Positions 1 through 8,128 of a stretch of 9,447 bases of DNA are shown in pieces; position 1 is the first letter of the stretch; every line of letters starts with the position of its first letter. Origin of the DNA: an uncultured Clostridium sp. (GTDB taxonomy: Bacteria; Bacillota; Clostridia; TANB77; CAG-508); contig CAOJXM010000024.1 in assembly GCA_948465625.1 (NCBI GenBank), forward strand, positions 1 to 9,447, written 5' to 3'. Made by a program: the position numbers and the translations under genes. The notes under the pieces were generated by a model. The model saw only the letters and a list, made by a program, of their open reading frames with translations. It did not search any database and was not told the origin of the DNA.

Positions 1-139
1 CCTTTTGCCTATGTTTTATAAATAAAAAGAAAAATGAAAAAACGTATAAGGTATTACCCTTCATACATTTTATATCATATCCTTAATTAAATTACAAGTA
101 CTTTCGTAATTTGTAACAAAATTGTAATATTATATTCTT

Positions 140-168
140 TTGCATTTTTATGTAAAATCGTGTATAAT
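140..168 (+). promoter_or_regulatory. Sigma-A type promoter for the 122-aa gene
   Basis: A -35 box TTGCAT (140-145, four of six consensus bases) is followed by a 17-bp spacer and a perfect -10 box TATAAT (163-168). Transcription should start near 175, giving a leader of about 65 nt before the ATG at 241. A second possible -10, TATACT, lies at 174-179. Upstream (1-139) is AT-rich and without a convincing gene. It holds a TTACAA at 92-97 and two TTGTAA copies at 111-116 and 122-127 that could be regulator half-sites. Confidence 0.65.
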
Positions 169-188
169 ATACCTATACTTATGTATGA

Positions 189-206
189 TGTGACTTCTAC
201 GTCACA
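189..206 (+). promoter_or_regulatory. Perfect inverted repeat TGTGAC-N6-GTCACA in the leader
   Basis: Six-base arms at 189-194 and 201-206 are perfect inverted copies around a 6-nt centre. The site lies just downstream of the predicted start of transcription, so it could be an operator that blocks elongation or, in RNA, a small hairpin upstream of the ribosome binding site at 226-233. The outer bases resemble a Crp/Fnr half-site (TGTGA/TCACA), but the gap between them is 8 rather than the usual 6, so a Crp assignment is not supported. Confidence 0.45.
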
Positions 207-240
207 GCCGACCAAAATATTATTTTAGGAGGTTTTAGTC

Positions 241-609
241 ATGGCAAAATGGGTTATGTATTGTGGTAATGCTAATCTTGCGTGCGGAACAACAGATTGG
301 AATGGTCTTGTTGTTGGTGTTACCTACAAGGTGGTAAAGACTGTTTACCAAAAGGATTTCACTTTTTACGTTTTGGCAGAACGTTTAAGTGATGAGCATT
401 TTGATAGCACGTTGTTTAGTGAGCCTGTCATATCTAATATGGTAACCAATCCATATTTCAATTACTGCCAAGCTGATTGTGATACCGTAGATACGTTTGA
501 ACTAATCTATGAGGATCATACCTTTTGTGGTAAGATCTTTCAGGTTTATTGTGATGGTACAGAGCTTCTTCTACGTGGATTTCATGCAAAAGAGGAGATG
601 CCTAGTTAA
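241..609 (+). CDS. Hypothetical 122-aa cysteine-rich protein
   Basis: I do not recognise this protein. The ATG at 241 follows a near-consensus Shine-Dalgarno sequence, TAGGAGGT (226-233), at good spacing, so the gene is probably real and well translated. The 122 residues have no signal peptide, no membrane segment and no nucleotide-binding motif. Six cysteines (C8, C15, C76, C80, C96, C104) include a CxxxC pair at 76-80, but their spacing fits no zinc ribbon I know. Residues 22-62 alternate hydrophobic and polar residues (GLVVGVTYKVV, then FTFYVLAERL and F-x4-F), which suggests a small beta-rich, possibly SH3-like fold. This is inference from the pattern only. It has its own promoter and converges on rpoC, with 17 bp between the stop codons, so it is not part of the polymerase operon. 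Function is unknown; a cytoplasmic location is likely from the lack of export signals. Confidence 0.8.
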   Translation: MAKWVMYCGNANLACGTTDWNGLVVGVTYKVVKTVYQKDFTFYVLAERLSDEHFDSTLFSEPVISNMVTNPYFNYCQADCDTVDTFELIYEDHTFCGKIFQVYCDGTELLLRGFHAKEEMPS

Positions 610-628
610 TAGGTATCTCCCTTTTTTT
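594..628 (+). terminator. Bidirectional intrinsic terminator shared by the 122-aa gene and rpoC
   Basis: The arms 594-604 and 610-620 form an 11-bp stem with one G-U pair and a 5-nt loop, followed on the plus strand by CC and seven T residues (622-628). This is a good intrinsic terminator for the plus-strand gene, whose TAA (607-609) lies partly in the loop. Read on the minus strand the same hairpin follows the rpoC stop codon (627-629), preceded by an A-tract and followed by TCTTTT. There the G-U pair becomes an A-C mismatch, so it should be weaker for rpoC. Confidence 0.8.
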
Positions 629-3600
629 ATTCACTTACTGTTGCTGTTTGTGCTATATTTTCGCCTTCTTCTACCAATTCTTCCTCTGTATTAATTTTAA
701 TGTTTTTGTATACGTTCATTCCAGTTCCTGCTGGAATTAGTTTACCAATAATTACATTTTCTTTTAATCCAATTAATGGGTCTACTTTTCCTTTTATAGC
801 AGCTTCGGTTAGTACTCTGGTTGTTTCTTGGAAAGATGCTGCTGATAAGAAACTGTCTGTTGCAAGGGATGCTTTGGTAATTCCAAGTAGTGTTCTTTTT
901 CCTGTTGCTGGTCGTTTTCCTTGTTCCTCTGCTTCTTTGTTTTTGTCTTCAAAATCATGCATATCTACTAGAGAACCTGCAAACATGTCTGTATCTCCAT
1001 TGTCTTCTACTCTTATTTTCTTAAGCATTTGTCTACCAATTACTTCGATGTGTTTGTCGTTGATATCAACACCCTGATTTCGATATACTTTTTGTACTTC
1101 TTCGATTAGGTATTCGTATACTCCTTGTGCTCCTTTTATTAAAAGGATTTCATTTGGATTGACTGAACCTTCTGTTAGTTGGTCTGCTGCTTCTATTTCT
1201 TGGCCATTTTTTACTTTTAGTTTTGAACCAAATGGTATTAAGTAGGTTTTTGCATCATTTTTACCAGTTACGGTTACTTCTCTTTTCTTTTTGTCATCCG
1301 ATATGGTAACTTTTCCTGCAATTTCTGAGATGATAGCAAGACCCTTTGGTTTTCTTGCTTCAAATAGTTCCTCAACTCTAGGAAGACCTTGTGTAATGTC
1401 TCCTCCTGCAACACCACCTTGGTGGAAGGTTCTCATGGTTAACTGGGTACCTGGCTCACCAATTGATTGTGCTGCTATAATTCCTACTGCTTCTCCTATG
1501 TTTACTTCTTCTCTGGTTGCTAGACCCATTCCATAACATTTTGCACATACTCCATGTTTTGAACGACATCCAATGGCAGAACGTACTTTTACTTCTGTAA
1601 AGCCTGCTTCTACTATTTGTTCTGCTATTTCTTCGGTAATCATGGTGTTGGTATCTATAATTACTTTTTTGGTTTTTGGGTCAATGATGTCTTCTAATAC
1701 ATATCTTCCTTCTAGTCTTTCTTGTAGTTTTTCTATGATTTGGTTACCATCTTTTATGTCTGCTATGGTAATTCCATCATGGGTTCCACAATCATGTTCT
1801 CTTACAATGATGTCTTGTGATACATCTACTAATCTTCTGGTTAGGTATCCTGAGTCTGCTGTTCTTAAGGCAGTGTCGGCAAGTCCTTTTCTACCACCAT
1901 GTGAAGATACGAAGTATTCTAGTGCATCTAGTCCTTCTCTAAAAGAAGAACGAATTGGAATTTCAACCGCTTTACCTGATGTGTTTGCCATCAATCCACG
2001 CATACCTGCTACTTGTCTTAACTGGTTCATGTTTCCTCTGGCTCCTGATTGAATCATCATGTAGATTGGGTTTAAGTCATCGAAGTTGTCTTTCATGGCT
2101 TCTGTAACTTCGTTTGTTGCTTTTTCCCATACTTTAATAACGGATTCGTATCTTTCTTCTTCGGTAATGAAACCACGTCTAAATTGTTTTGCTATGTTTT
2201 CTACTTCTACTTCTGCTTTGTCTAGGATGTCTTGTTTATCACCTGGAATGATGATGTCTTTTGTGCTAACGGTAATAGCACCTTTGGTTGAGTATTTAAA
2301 TCCAGTTGCTTTGATGTAGTCTAATAGTTCTGCCGCTCTTGATAAACCATGTACATTGATGCATTTTGCAACGATTTTTCCTAGATTTTTTTTGATAACT
2401 GGGAAGTTGATTTCTGGTTCAAATGCATTTTCTGGATTGCTTCTATCTACAAATCCTAAGTCTTGTGGAATTCCTTCATTGTAGATTACTCTTCCTACTG
2501 TTGTTTCTACTTTTTTATGTTTTATTTCTCCATCGATTTCTTTAAACATTCTAATGGATACTTTTGCATGTAAACCTAAGTCTCCATTTGCATAAGCCAT
2601 TAAGGCTTCTTCTACGTCTTTGTAGTAACTGCCTTCTCCTGGTTCTCCTTCTACTATCATGGTTAGGTAATAACTTCCTAAAATCATGTCTTGTGTTGGT
2701 ACAGTTACTGGTTTACCATCTTGTGGTTTTAATAAGTTGTTGACTGATAACATTAAGTATCTTGCTTCTGCTTGTGCTTCTGGTGATAATGGTACGTGTA
2801 CTGCCATTTGGTCTCCATCGAAGTCAGCGTTGAATGCGGTACATACTAATGGGTGTAGTTTGATGGCTCTTCCTTCTACTAATACTGGCTCAAATGCTTG
2901 AATTCCTAGTCTATGTAGGGTTGGTGCACGGTTTAGCATAACAGGGTGGTCTTTGATAACTTCTTCTAAGATGTCCCATACTTCTGGCCTTAATTTTTCT
3001 ACCATTCTTTTTGCATTTTTGATGTTGTGTGCGATACCACGTCCTACTAATTCTTTCATAACAAATGGTTTGAATAATTCTACTGCCATTTCTTTTGGTA
3101 AACCACATTGATAGATTTTTAATTCTGGTCCAACTACGATAACGGAACGTCCTGAGTAGTCAACCCTTTTTCCTAATAAGTTTTGTCTGAAACGTCCTTG
3201 TTTTCCTTTTAATAGGTCTGATAATGATTTTAATGGTCTGTTTCCTGCTCCTGTTACTGGTCTTCCTCTTCTACCATTGTCGATTAGGGCATCTACTGAT
3301 TCTTGCAACATTCTTTTTTCATTTCTTACAATGATTTCTGGTGCTCCTAATTCTAATAGTCTTTTTAATCTGTTGTTTCTGTTGATAACTCTTCTGTATA
3401 AGTCATTTAAGTCTGAGGTTGCAAATCTTCCACCATCTAGTTGTACCATTGGTCTTAGTTCTGGTGGGATAACGGGTATGACATTCATAACCATCCATTC
3501 TGGTTTGTTTCCTGATAGTCTAAATGATTCTACTGTATCTAATCTTTTTACTAATTTTACCTTTTTTTGCTCACTTGCTGTTTCTAGTTCTTTTTTTAGG

Positions 3601-4172
3601 TCTTTTGCTAATTTTTCAATGTCTACTTGCTCTAATAATGCTCGAATGGCTTCTGCTCCCATTTCTGCTTTAAAAGAACCTTTTCCATATTTTTCTACTG
3701 CTTCATGGTATTCTTTTTCGGTTAAGATTTGTGTTTTAGTAAGTCCTGATGTTCCTTTGTCTGTAACGATATAGGAAGCAAAGTAGATTACTTTTTCTAG
3801 GCTTCTTGGTGATACGTCTAGGATTAAGGAAATTCTACTTGGGATTCCTTTAAAATACCAAATGTGTGCTACTGATGCTGCAAGTTCGATGTGTCCCATT
3901 CTTTCTCTTCTTACTTTTGCTTTGGTTACTTCTACGCCACATCGGTCACATACAATTCCTTTGTATCTTACTCTTTTATATTTTCCACAATGACATTCCC
4001 AATCTTTGGTTGGTCCAAAGATTTTTTCACAAAATAGTCCATCTTTTTCTGGTTTTAAGGTTCTATAATTGATGGTTTCTGGCTTTTTTACTTCTCCTTT
4101 TGACCACTCTCTTATTTTTTCATCTGATGCCAAGCCGATTTTTAATTTATCAAATATCTCTAATTCTTCCAC
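627..4172 (-). CDS. rpoC: DNA-directed RNA polymerase subunit beta-prime
   Basis: This subunit supplies the catalytic magnesium site and, with RpoB, the active centre of RNA polymerase. The 1181 residues match the usual clostridial length and lack the large trigger-loop insertion of proteobacteria. In order: N-terminal zinc site (C60, C62, C75, C78), lid and rudder region (about 290-350), the NADFDGDQM loop with D450, D452 and D454, bridge helix (about 703-730), trigger loop (about 745-790), second zinc site (C795, C869, C876, C879) and the switch region TMRTFHQGG (912-920). All expected key residues are present. The start is GTG at 4172, downstream of AAAGGGGG (4184-4191) with 11 nt spacing; it aligns with family N-termini (M-x-E-L-x-x-F-D). 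It lies downstream of rpoB across a 229-nt spacer and is probably co-transcribed. No rpsL, rpsG or fusA follows; the next gene is convergent. Confidence 0.99.
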   Translation of the reverse strand: MEELEIFDKLKIGLASDEKIREWSKGEVKKPETINYRTLKPEKDGLFCEKIFGPTKDWECHCGKYKRVRYKGIVCDRCGVEVTKAKVRRERMGHIELAASVAHIWYFKGIPSRISLILDVSPRSLEKVIYFASYIVTDKGTSGLTKTQILTEKEYHEAVEKYGKGSFKAEMGAEAIRALLEQVDIEKLAKDLKKELETASEQKKVKLVKRLDTVESFRLSGNKPEWMVMNVIPVIPPELRPMVQLDGGRFATSDLNDLYRRVINRNNRLKRLLELGAPEIIVRNEKRMLQESVDALIDNGRRGRPVTGAGNRPLKSLSDLLKGKQGRFRQNLLGKRVDYSGRSVIVVGPELKIYQCGLPKEMAVELFKPFVMKELVGRGIAHNIKNAKRMVEKLRPEVWDILEEVIKDHPVMLNRAPTLHRLGIQAFEPVLVEGRAIKLHPLVCTAFNADFDGDQMAVHVPLSPEAQAEARYLMLSVNNLLKPQDGKPVTVPTQDMILGSYYLTMIVEGEPGEGSYYKDVEEALMAYANGDLGLHAKVSIRMFKEIDGEIKHKKVETTVGRVIYNEGIPQDLGFVDRSNPENAFEPEINFPVIKKNLGKIVAKCINVHGLSRAAELLDYIKATGFKYSTKGAITVSTKDIIIPGDKQDILDKAEVEVENIAKQFRRGFITEEERYESVIKVWEKATNEVTEAMKDNFDDLNPIYMMIQSGARGNMNQLRQVAGMRGLMANTSGKAVEIPIRSSFREGLDALEYFVSSHGGRKGLADTALRTADSGYLTRRLVDVSQDIIVREHDCGTHDGITIADIKDGNQIIEKLQERLEGRYVLEDIIDPKTKKVIIDTNTMITEEIAEQIVEAGFTEVKVRSAIGCRSKHGVCAKCYGMGLATREEVNIGEAVGIIAAQSIGEPGTQLTMRTFHQGGVAGGDITQGLPRVEELFEARKPKGLAIISEIAGKVTISDDKKKREVTVTGKNDAKTYLIPFGSKLKVKNGQEIEAADQLTEGSVNPNEILLIKGAQGVYEYLIEEVQKVYRNQGVDINDKHIEVIGRQMLKKIRVEDNGDTDMFAGSLVDMHDFEDKNKEAEEQGKRPATGKRTLLGITKASLATDSFLSAASFQETTRVLTEAAIKGKVDPLIGLKENVIIGKLIPAGTGMNVYKNIKINTEEELVEEGENIAQTATVSE

Positions 4173-4401
4173 TTGTGCTAAAGCCCCCTTTGGTTATTGG
4201 TTTGTTTTTTGTTTTATGCTTTTTTCTTCTAATTTGCTTTTCCACTGCTGTGCAATTTGTTTTGTCTAGCTTAAATTAGGCTTAAAAAGCTATTTAATTA
4301 ATTTGTGCTAGGCTTCCTTTGCTTTTATAACTAGCTTTTTTGGTAAAGAAGCGTCCCTTTTGGTCCAACTTGGACCAAAAAGAACCGTCCCTAATGGTCC
4401 A
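4173..4401 (-). other. Long non-coding spacer between rpoB and rpoC
   Basis: The 229-nt gap is long for an rpoB-rpoC junction, which is usually a few tens of bases. On the mRNA it begins with the repeat element at 4345-4401, continues with an AT-rich part containing short inverted repeats (TAGCTT 4267-4272 with AAGCTA 4287-4292; CTAGC 4266-4270 with GCTAG 4307-4311), then a purine-rich stretch near 4201-4245 leading to the rpoC ribosome binding site. I see no convincing internal promoter, terminator or gene in it. Confidence 0.7.
4345..4401. repeat. REP-like palindromic repeat abutting the rpoB stop codon
   Basis: Two 23-bp direct copies, 4345-4367 and 4379-4401, agree at 20 positions and start 34 bp apart. 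Each carries GTCCC followed by TGGTCCA. Between them, TTTTGGTCCA (4358-4367) and TGGACCAAAA (4371-4380) form a perfect 10-bp hairpin with a 3-nt loop. The third arm TGGTCCA (4395-4401) could pair with 4371-4377 instead, so two exclusive folds exist. The core GGGACGGTTC, read on the minus strand, resembles dispersed extragenic palindromes I recall from Clostridia genomes. That family assignment is from memory. Confidence 0.7.
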
Positions 4402-7400
4402 TTACTCAATGAAGTCTTCAAATATGCTGTCGCTTTCTTCTTCTAATATTTCGTCTTCTTCTAGTCTATCTAAGTCGTCTACTTCGTCCATTTCGATTAA
4501 TTCTTCGGGGGTTTCTTCTTCGATGTAGCCGTCTGCTAGTTCGTCATCTACTAAAATGCTGTCTTCTTCTAATTCTTGTAGTTCTCTATTGTTTGCTCTT
4601 TCTAGATTGATGTCGATTCCATCTTCTATATGTTCTTTTAACTCTAGTTCTACATTGTCTTCTGAGTATAATCGTACGTCTAGTCCTAAACTTTGTAGTT
4701 CTTTGATTAATACTTTGAAGCTTTCTGGCACACCTGGCTCTGGTACGTTTTCTCCTTTTACGATTGCTTCATAGGTTTTTACTCTTCCTACGATGTCGTC
4801 TGATTTTACGGTTAGGATTTCTTGTAAGGTATGTGCTGCTCCATAAGCTTCTAGTGCCCAAACTTCCATTTCTCCAAAACGTTGTCCTCCAAATTGTGCT
4901 TTTCCTCCTAGTGGTTGTTGGGTTACTAATGAGTATGGTCCAGTTGAACGAGCATGGATTTTGTCATCTACTAAATGATGTAGTTTTAACATGTACATAA
5001 CACCTACGGTTACTGGCTTATCAAATGGCTCTCCTGTTCTTCCGTCATATAGGGTGGTTTTTCCATCTGGTGTTCTTCCTGCTTGTTCTAATAACTCAGT
5101 GATTTCGTTTTCCTCTGCTCCATCAAATACAGGAGTGGCTACTTTCCAACCTAGTTCTCTTGCTGCTGCTCCTAAATGCACTTCTAACACTTGACCTAGG
5201 TTCATACGAGAAGGTACACCCAATGGGTTTAGTACGATGTCTACTGGTGTTCCGTCTGGTAAGAATGGCATGTCTTCTACTGGTAGTATTCTTGATACAA
5301 CACCTTTGTTTCCATGTCGTCCTGCCATTTTATCTCCTACTGAGATTTTTCTTTTTTGTGCAATATAGCATCTGATGACTTGGTTGACTCCTGGTGCTAG
5401 TTCGTCAGAGTTTTCTCTGGTGAATATTTTGACATCTACTATGGTTCCCGCTTCTCCATGTGGTACTTTTAATGAGGTGTCTCTTACTTCTCTTGCTTTT
5501 TCTCCAAAGATGGCTCTTAACAGTCTTTCTTCTGCTGTTAGTTCGGTTTCTCCTTTTGGTGTTACTTTTCCTACTAAGATGTCTCCTGGTCTTACTTCTG
5601 CTCCGATTCGAATGATTCCATTTTCGTCTAGGTCTTTTAAGCTGTCTTCTCCTACGTTTGGTATGTCTCTTGTGATTTCTTCTGGACCTAGTTTGGTGTC
5701 TCTACATTCACAATCGTATTCTTCTATATGGATTGAGGTGTATACGTCTTCTTTTACTAATCTTTCACTGATTAATACGGCGTCTTCGTAGTTGTATCCT
5801 TCCCATGTTGCAAAGGCGATTAATGCATTTTTTCCTAGTGCCATTTCTCCTTTGTCGGTAGATGGTCCGTCTGCAATGACGTCTCCAGCTTTTACTTTTT
5901 CTCCTGCTACTACGATTGGCCTTTGGTTGATACAGGTTCCTCCATTGGTTCTTTTGAATTTACGTAGTTTGTATTTTTCGATTTCTCCTTTTTCTGTTTT
6001 TAGAACGATTTCGTCTGCTGTTACTTTTTGTATGGTTCCGTTTGATTTTGCTAGGATTAGGATTCCTGAGTCTTTTGCTGCTCGATATTCAATTCCTGTT
6101 CCTACGATTGGTGATTCTGGTATTAGTAGTGGAACGGCTTGACGTTGCATGTTGGCACCCATTAGGGCACGGTGAGCATCATCGTGTTCTAAGAATGGTA
6201 TCATGGCAGCACCTACTGATACTAGTTGTTTTGGTGATACGTCTACATAGTCTACTTTTTCTGGTGCAACTTCTTCGATGTCGTCTAAGTATCTGATTTT
6301 TATTTTTTTGTTGATAAAATGACCATCCTTGTCTATTGGTTCAGAGGCTTGTGCAATTCTTGCTCCTTCTTCCTCTTCTGCACTTAAGTATGCAACTTCG
6401 TTTGTTACGGTTGCTGTTTCTGTGTTTACGATTCGATATGGTGTTTCTACAAATCCATATTCGTTGATGATGGCAAATGATGATAATGCTGAGATTAGTC
6501 CTATGTTTGGTCCTTCTGGTGATTCGATTGGACATAGTCTACCATAGTGGGTGTAGTGTACGTCTCTTACCTCAAATCCTGCTCTTTCTCTAGATAGTCC
6601 TCCTGGTCCTAATGCTGATACCCTTCTTTTATGGGTTAGTTCAGATAATGGATTGGTTTGGTCCATGAATTGTGATAATTGTGAACTTCCAAAGAATTCT
6701 CTGATTGATGATGTGATTGGCTTGGTGTTGATTAGGGTTTGTGGGGTTACTACGTCTAAGTCTTGTATGGTCATTCTTTCTCTTACTACTCTTTCTAGTC
6801 TGGTTAAACCAATTCTAAATTGGTTTTGTAGTAGTTCTCCTACACAACGAATACGTCTATTTCCTAAGTGGTCGATGTCATCTATTTTTCCAATTCCATA
6901 TTGTAGGGTTAAGATGTAGTTTACAGATGCAATCATGTCTTCTGTTGTGATGTGTTTTGGGATTAATTCATCGATTCTTTCTTCTACTACTTTTTCTAAG
7001 TTCTTTTTGTCTGTGGTTTCTAGTATGTTTTGTAGGATGGCATAGTTTACTTTTTCTTTGATTTTTATATTTTTTAGGTTGATGTAGTTATGGATATCGA
7101 CTGTTCCATTTCCTATGACTCTTACTTTTCTTTCTCCTACTTTGATATCAACCATGTTGATTCCTGCATTTTGAATTTCTTCTGCTATTTCTGGTGTTAT
7201 TTTTCCTTCTTTTTCTACTAGGACTTCTCCAGTTTCTGGATTGATGACGTCTTGAGCAGAGATTTGGTTTTTGATTCTGACTGCTAAGGCTAGTTTTTCA
7301 TTGAATTTGTATCTTCCTACTCTTGCTAAGTCATATCTTCGATTGTCAAAGAATAAACCACTAAATAGATTTTTTGCTGCTTCTACCGATGGTAGTTCTC

Positions 7401-8124
7401 CTGGTCTTAGTTTTTTATAGATTTCGATTAAGGCATCGTCTGCTGTTTTTACGGTGTCTTTTTGTATGGTTGCTATGATTTTTTCTTCTTCTCCAAATAG
7501 GTCTAGTATTTGTTGGTCAGTTACTAAACCTATGGCTCTTAGTAGTGTGGTTACTGGTAGTTTTCTGGTTCTGTCTACTCTTACATAGAATACATCATTG
7601 GCATCGGTTTCGTATTCGATCCATGCACCACGTATTGGCATAACGGTTGAGGTAAATATTTTTTTACCGGTTTTGTCATAGTCAGATGCATAGTAACAGC
7701 CAGGTGAACGTACTAATTGGCTGACAACAACTCTTTCTGCTCCATTGATGACAAAGGTTCCACTTTCTGTCATTAATGGGAAGTCTCCTAGGTAGATTTC
7801 TTGTTCTTTGATTTCTCCTGTTTCTCTATTGATTAGTCTTACTTTTACGTGTAGTCTGGTTGAGTATGTGGTGTCTCTTTCTTTTGCTTCTTCTAATGAG
7901 TATTTGGTTTCTTCTTCCATGTAGTAGTCAAAGAATTCTAATACTAGGTTTCCAGAATAGTCGATGATGGGAGATATGTCTTTTAATACTTCTCCTAGAC
8001 CTTCTTTTACAAACCAATTGTATGAGTCTTTTTGTACTTGGATTAGGTTTGGCATTTCTATGCTGTCTTCAATTTTTGCGAATGTTTTTCTTATGCATTT
8101 TTCGTGTTTGATATCTTTTACCAA
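4402..8124 (-). CDS. rpoB: DNA-directed RNA polymerase subunit beta
   Basis: This is the second-largest polymerase subunit; it forms one side of the DNA channel and binds rifampicin. The product is 1240 residues from a TTG start at 8122-8124, which follows GGGGTGAT (8129-8136) at ideal spacing. The in-frame GTG at 8131-8133, which would give 1243 residues, lies inside that Shine-Dalgarno sequence and is unlikely to be used. In order: conserved N-terminus (EMPNLIQVQKDSYNWF), the rifampicin pocket around GSSQLSQFMDQ to HKRRVSALGPGG (about 479-509), IESPEGPN (533-540), GDKMAGRHGNKG (930-941) with active-site lysines, and the C-terminal clamp (GGKAQFGGQRFGEMEVWALE, about 1073-1092). A very acidic tail covers the last ~76 residues. 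Rifampicin-contact residues look wild type. It is first in the operon with rpoC and is transcribed from the promoter near 8505-8534. Confidence 0.99.
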   Translation of the reverse strand: MVKDIKHEKCIRKTFAKIEDSIEMPNLIQVQKDSYNWFVKEGLGEVLKDISPIIDYSGNLVLEFFDYYMEEETKYSLEEAKERDTTYSTRLHVKVRLINRETGEIKEQEIYLGDFPLMTESGTFVINGAERVVVSQLVRSPGCYYASDYDKTGKKIFTSTVMPIRGAWIEYETDANDVFYVRVDRTRKLPVTTLLRAIGLVTDQQILDLFGEEEKIIATIQKDTVKTADDALIEIYKKLRPGELPSVEAAKNLFSGLFFDNRRYDLARVGRYKFNEKLALAVRIKNQISAQDVINPETGEVLVEKEGKITPEIAEEIQNAGINMVDIKVGERKVRVIGNGTVDIHNYINLKNIKIKEKVNYAILQNILETTDKKNLEKVVEERIDELIPKHITTEDMIASVNYILTLQYGIGKIDDIDHLGNRRIRCVGELLQNQFRIGLTRLERVVRERMTIQDLDVVTPQTLINTKPITSSIREFFGSSQLSQFMDQTNPLSELTHKRRVSALGPGGLSRERAGFEVRDVHYTHYGRLCPIESPEGPNIGLISALSSFAIINEYGFVETPYRIVNTETATVTNEVAYLSAEEEEGARIAQASEPIDKDGHFINKKIKIRYLDDIEEVAPEKVDYVDVSPKQLVSVGAAMIPFLEHDDAHRALMGANMQRQAVPLLIPESPIVGTGIEYRAAKDSGILILAKSNGTIQKVTADEIVLKTEKGEIEKYKLRKFKRTNGGTCINQRPIVVAGEKVKAGDVIADGPSTDKGEMALGKNALIAFATWEGYNYEDAVLISERLVKEDVYTSIHIEEYDCECRDTKLGPEEITRDIPNVGEDSLKDLDENGIIRIGAEVRPGDILVGKVTPKGETELTAEERLLRAIFGEKAREVRDTSLKVPHGEAGTIVDVKIFTRENSDELAPGVNQVIRCYIAQKRKISVGDKMAGRHGNKGVVSRILPVEDMPFLPDGTPVDIVLNPLGVPSRMNLGQVLEVHLGAAARELGWKVATPVFDGAEENEITELLEQAGRTPDGKTTLYDGRTGEPFDKPVTVGVMYMLKLHHLVDDKIHARSTGPYSLVTQQPLGGKAQFGGQRFGEMEVWALEAYGAAHTLQEILTVKSDDIVGRVKTYEAIVKGENVPEPGVPESFKVLIKELQSLGLDVRLYSEDNVELELKEHIEDGIDINLERANNRELQELEEDSILVDDELADGYIEEETPEELIEMDEVDDLDRLEEDEILEEESDSIFEDFIE

Positions 8125-8128
8125 AAAA

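Noticed and set aside
44..66. Weak hairpin GTATAAGG/CCTTCATAC with a bulged C, possible terminator of a gene to the left
   Set aside because: Only 8 pairs with a bulge and a poor T-tract, and no gene end is visible to the left.
34..90. 18-codon plus-strand reading frame beginning M-K-K-R
   Set aside because: It has only an A-rich stretch and no Shine-Dalgarno sequence ahead of it, and is likely chance in AT-rich DNA.
4150..4245. 31-codon basic reading frame from GTG at 4245 (minus) overlapping the rpoC start
   Set aside because: No ribosome binding site, composition dominated by A-rich codons, and overlap out of frame with rpoC.
4391..4404. TAATG overlap at the rpoB stop that looks like translational coupling
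   Set aside because: The ATG reads only three codons (M-D-H) before a stop inside the repeat; rpoC starts 229 nt further on with its own ribosome binding site.
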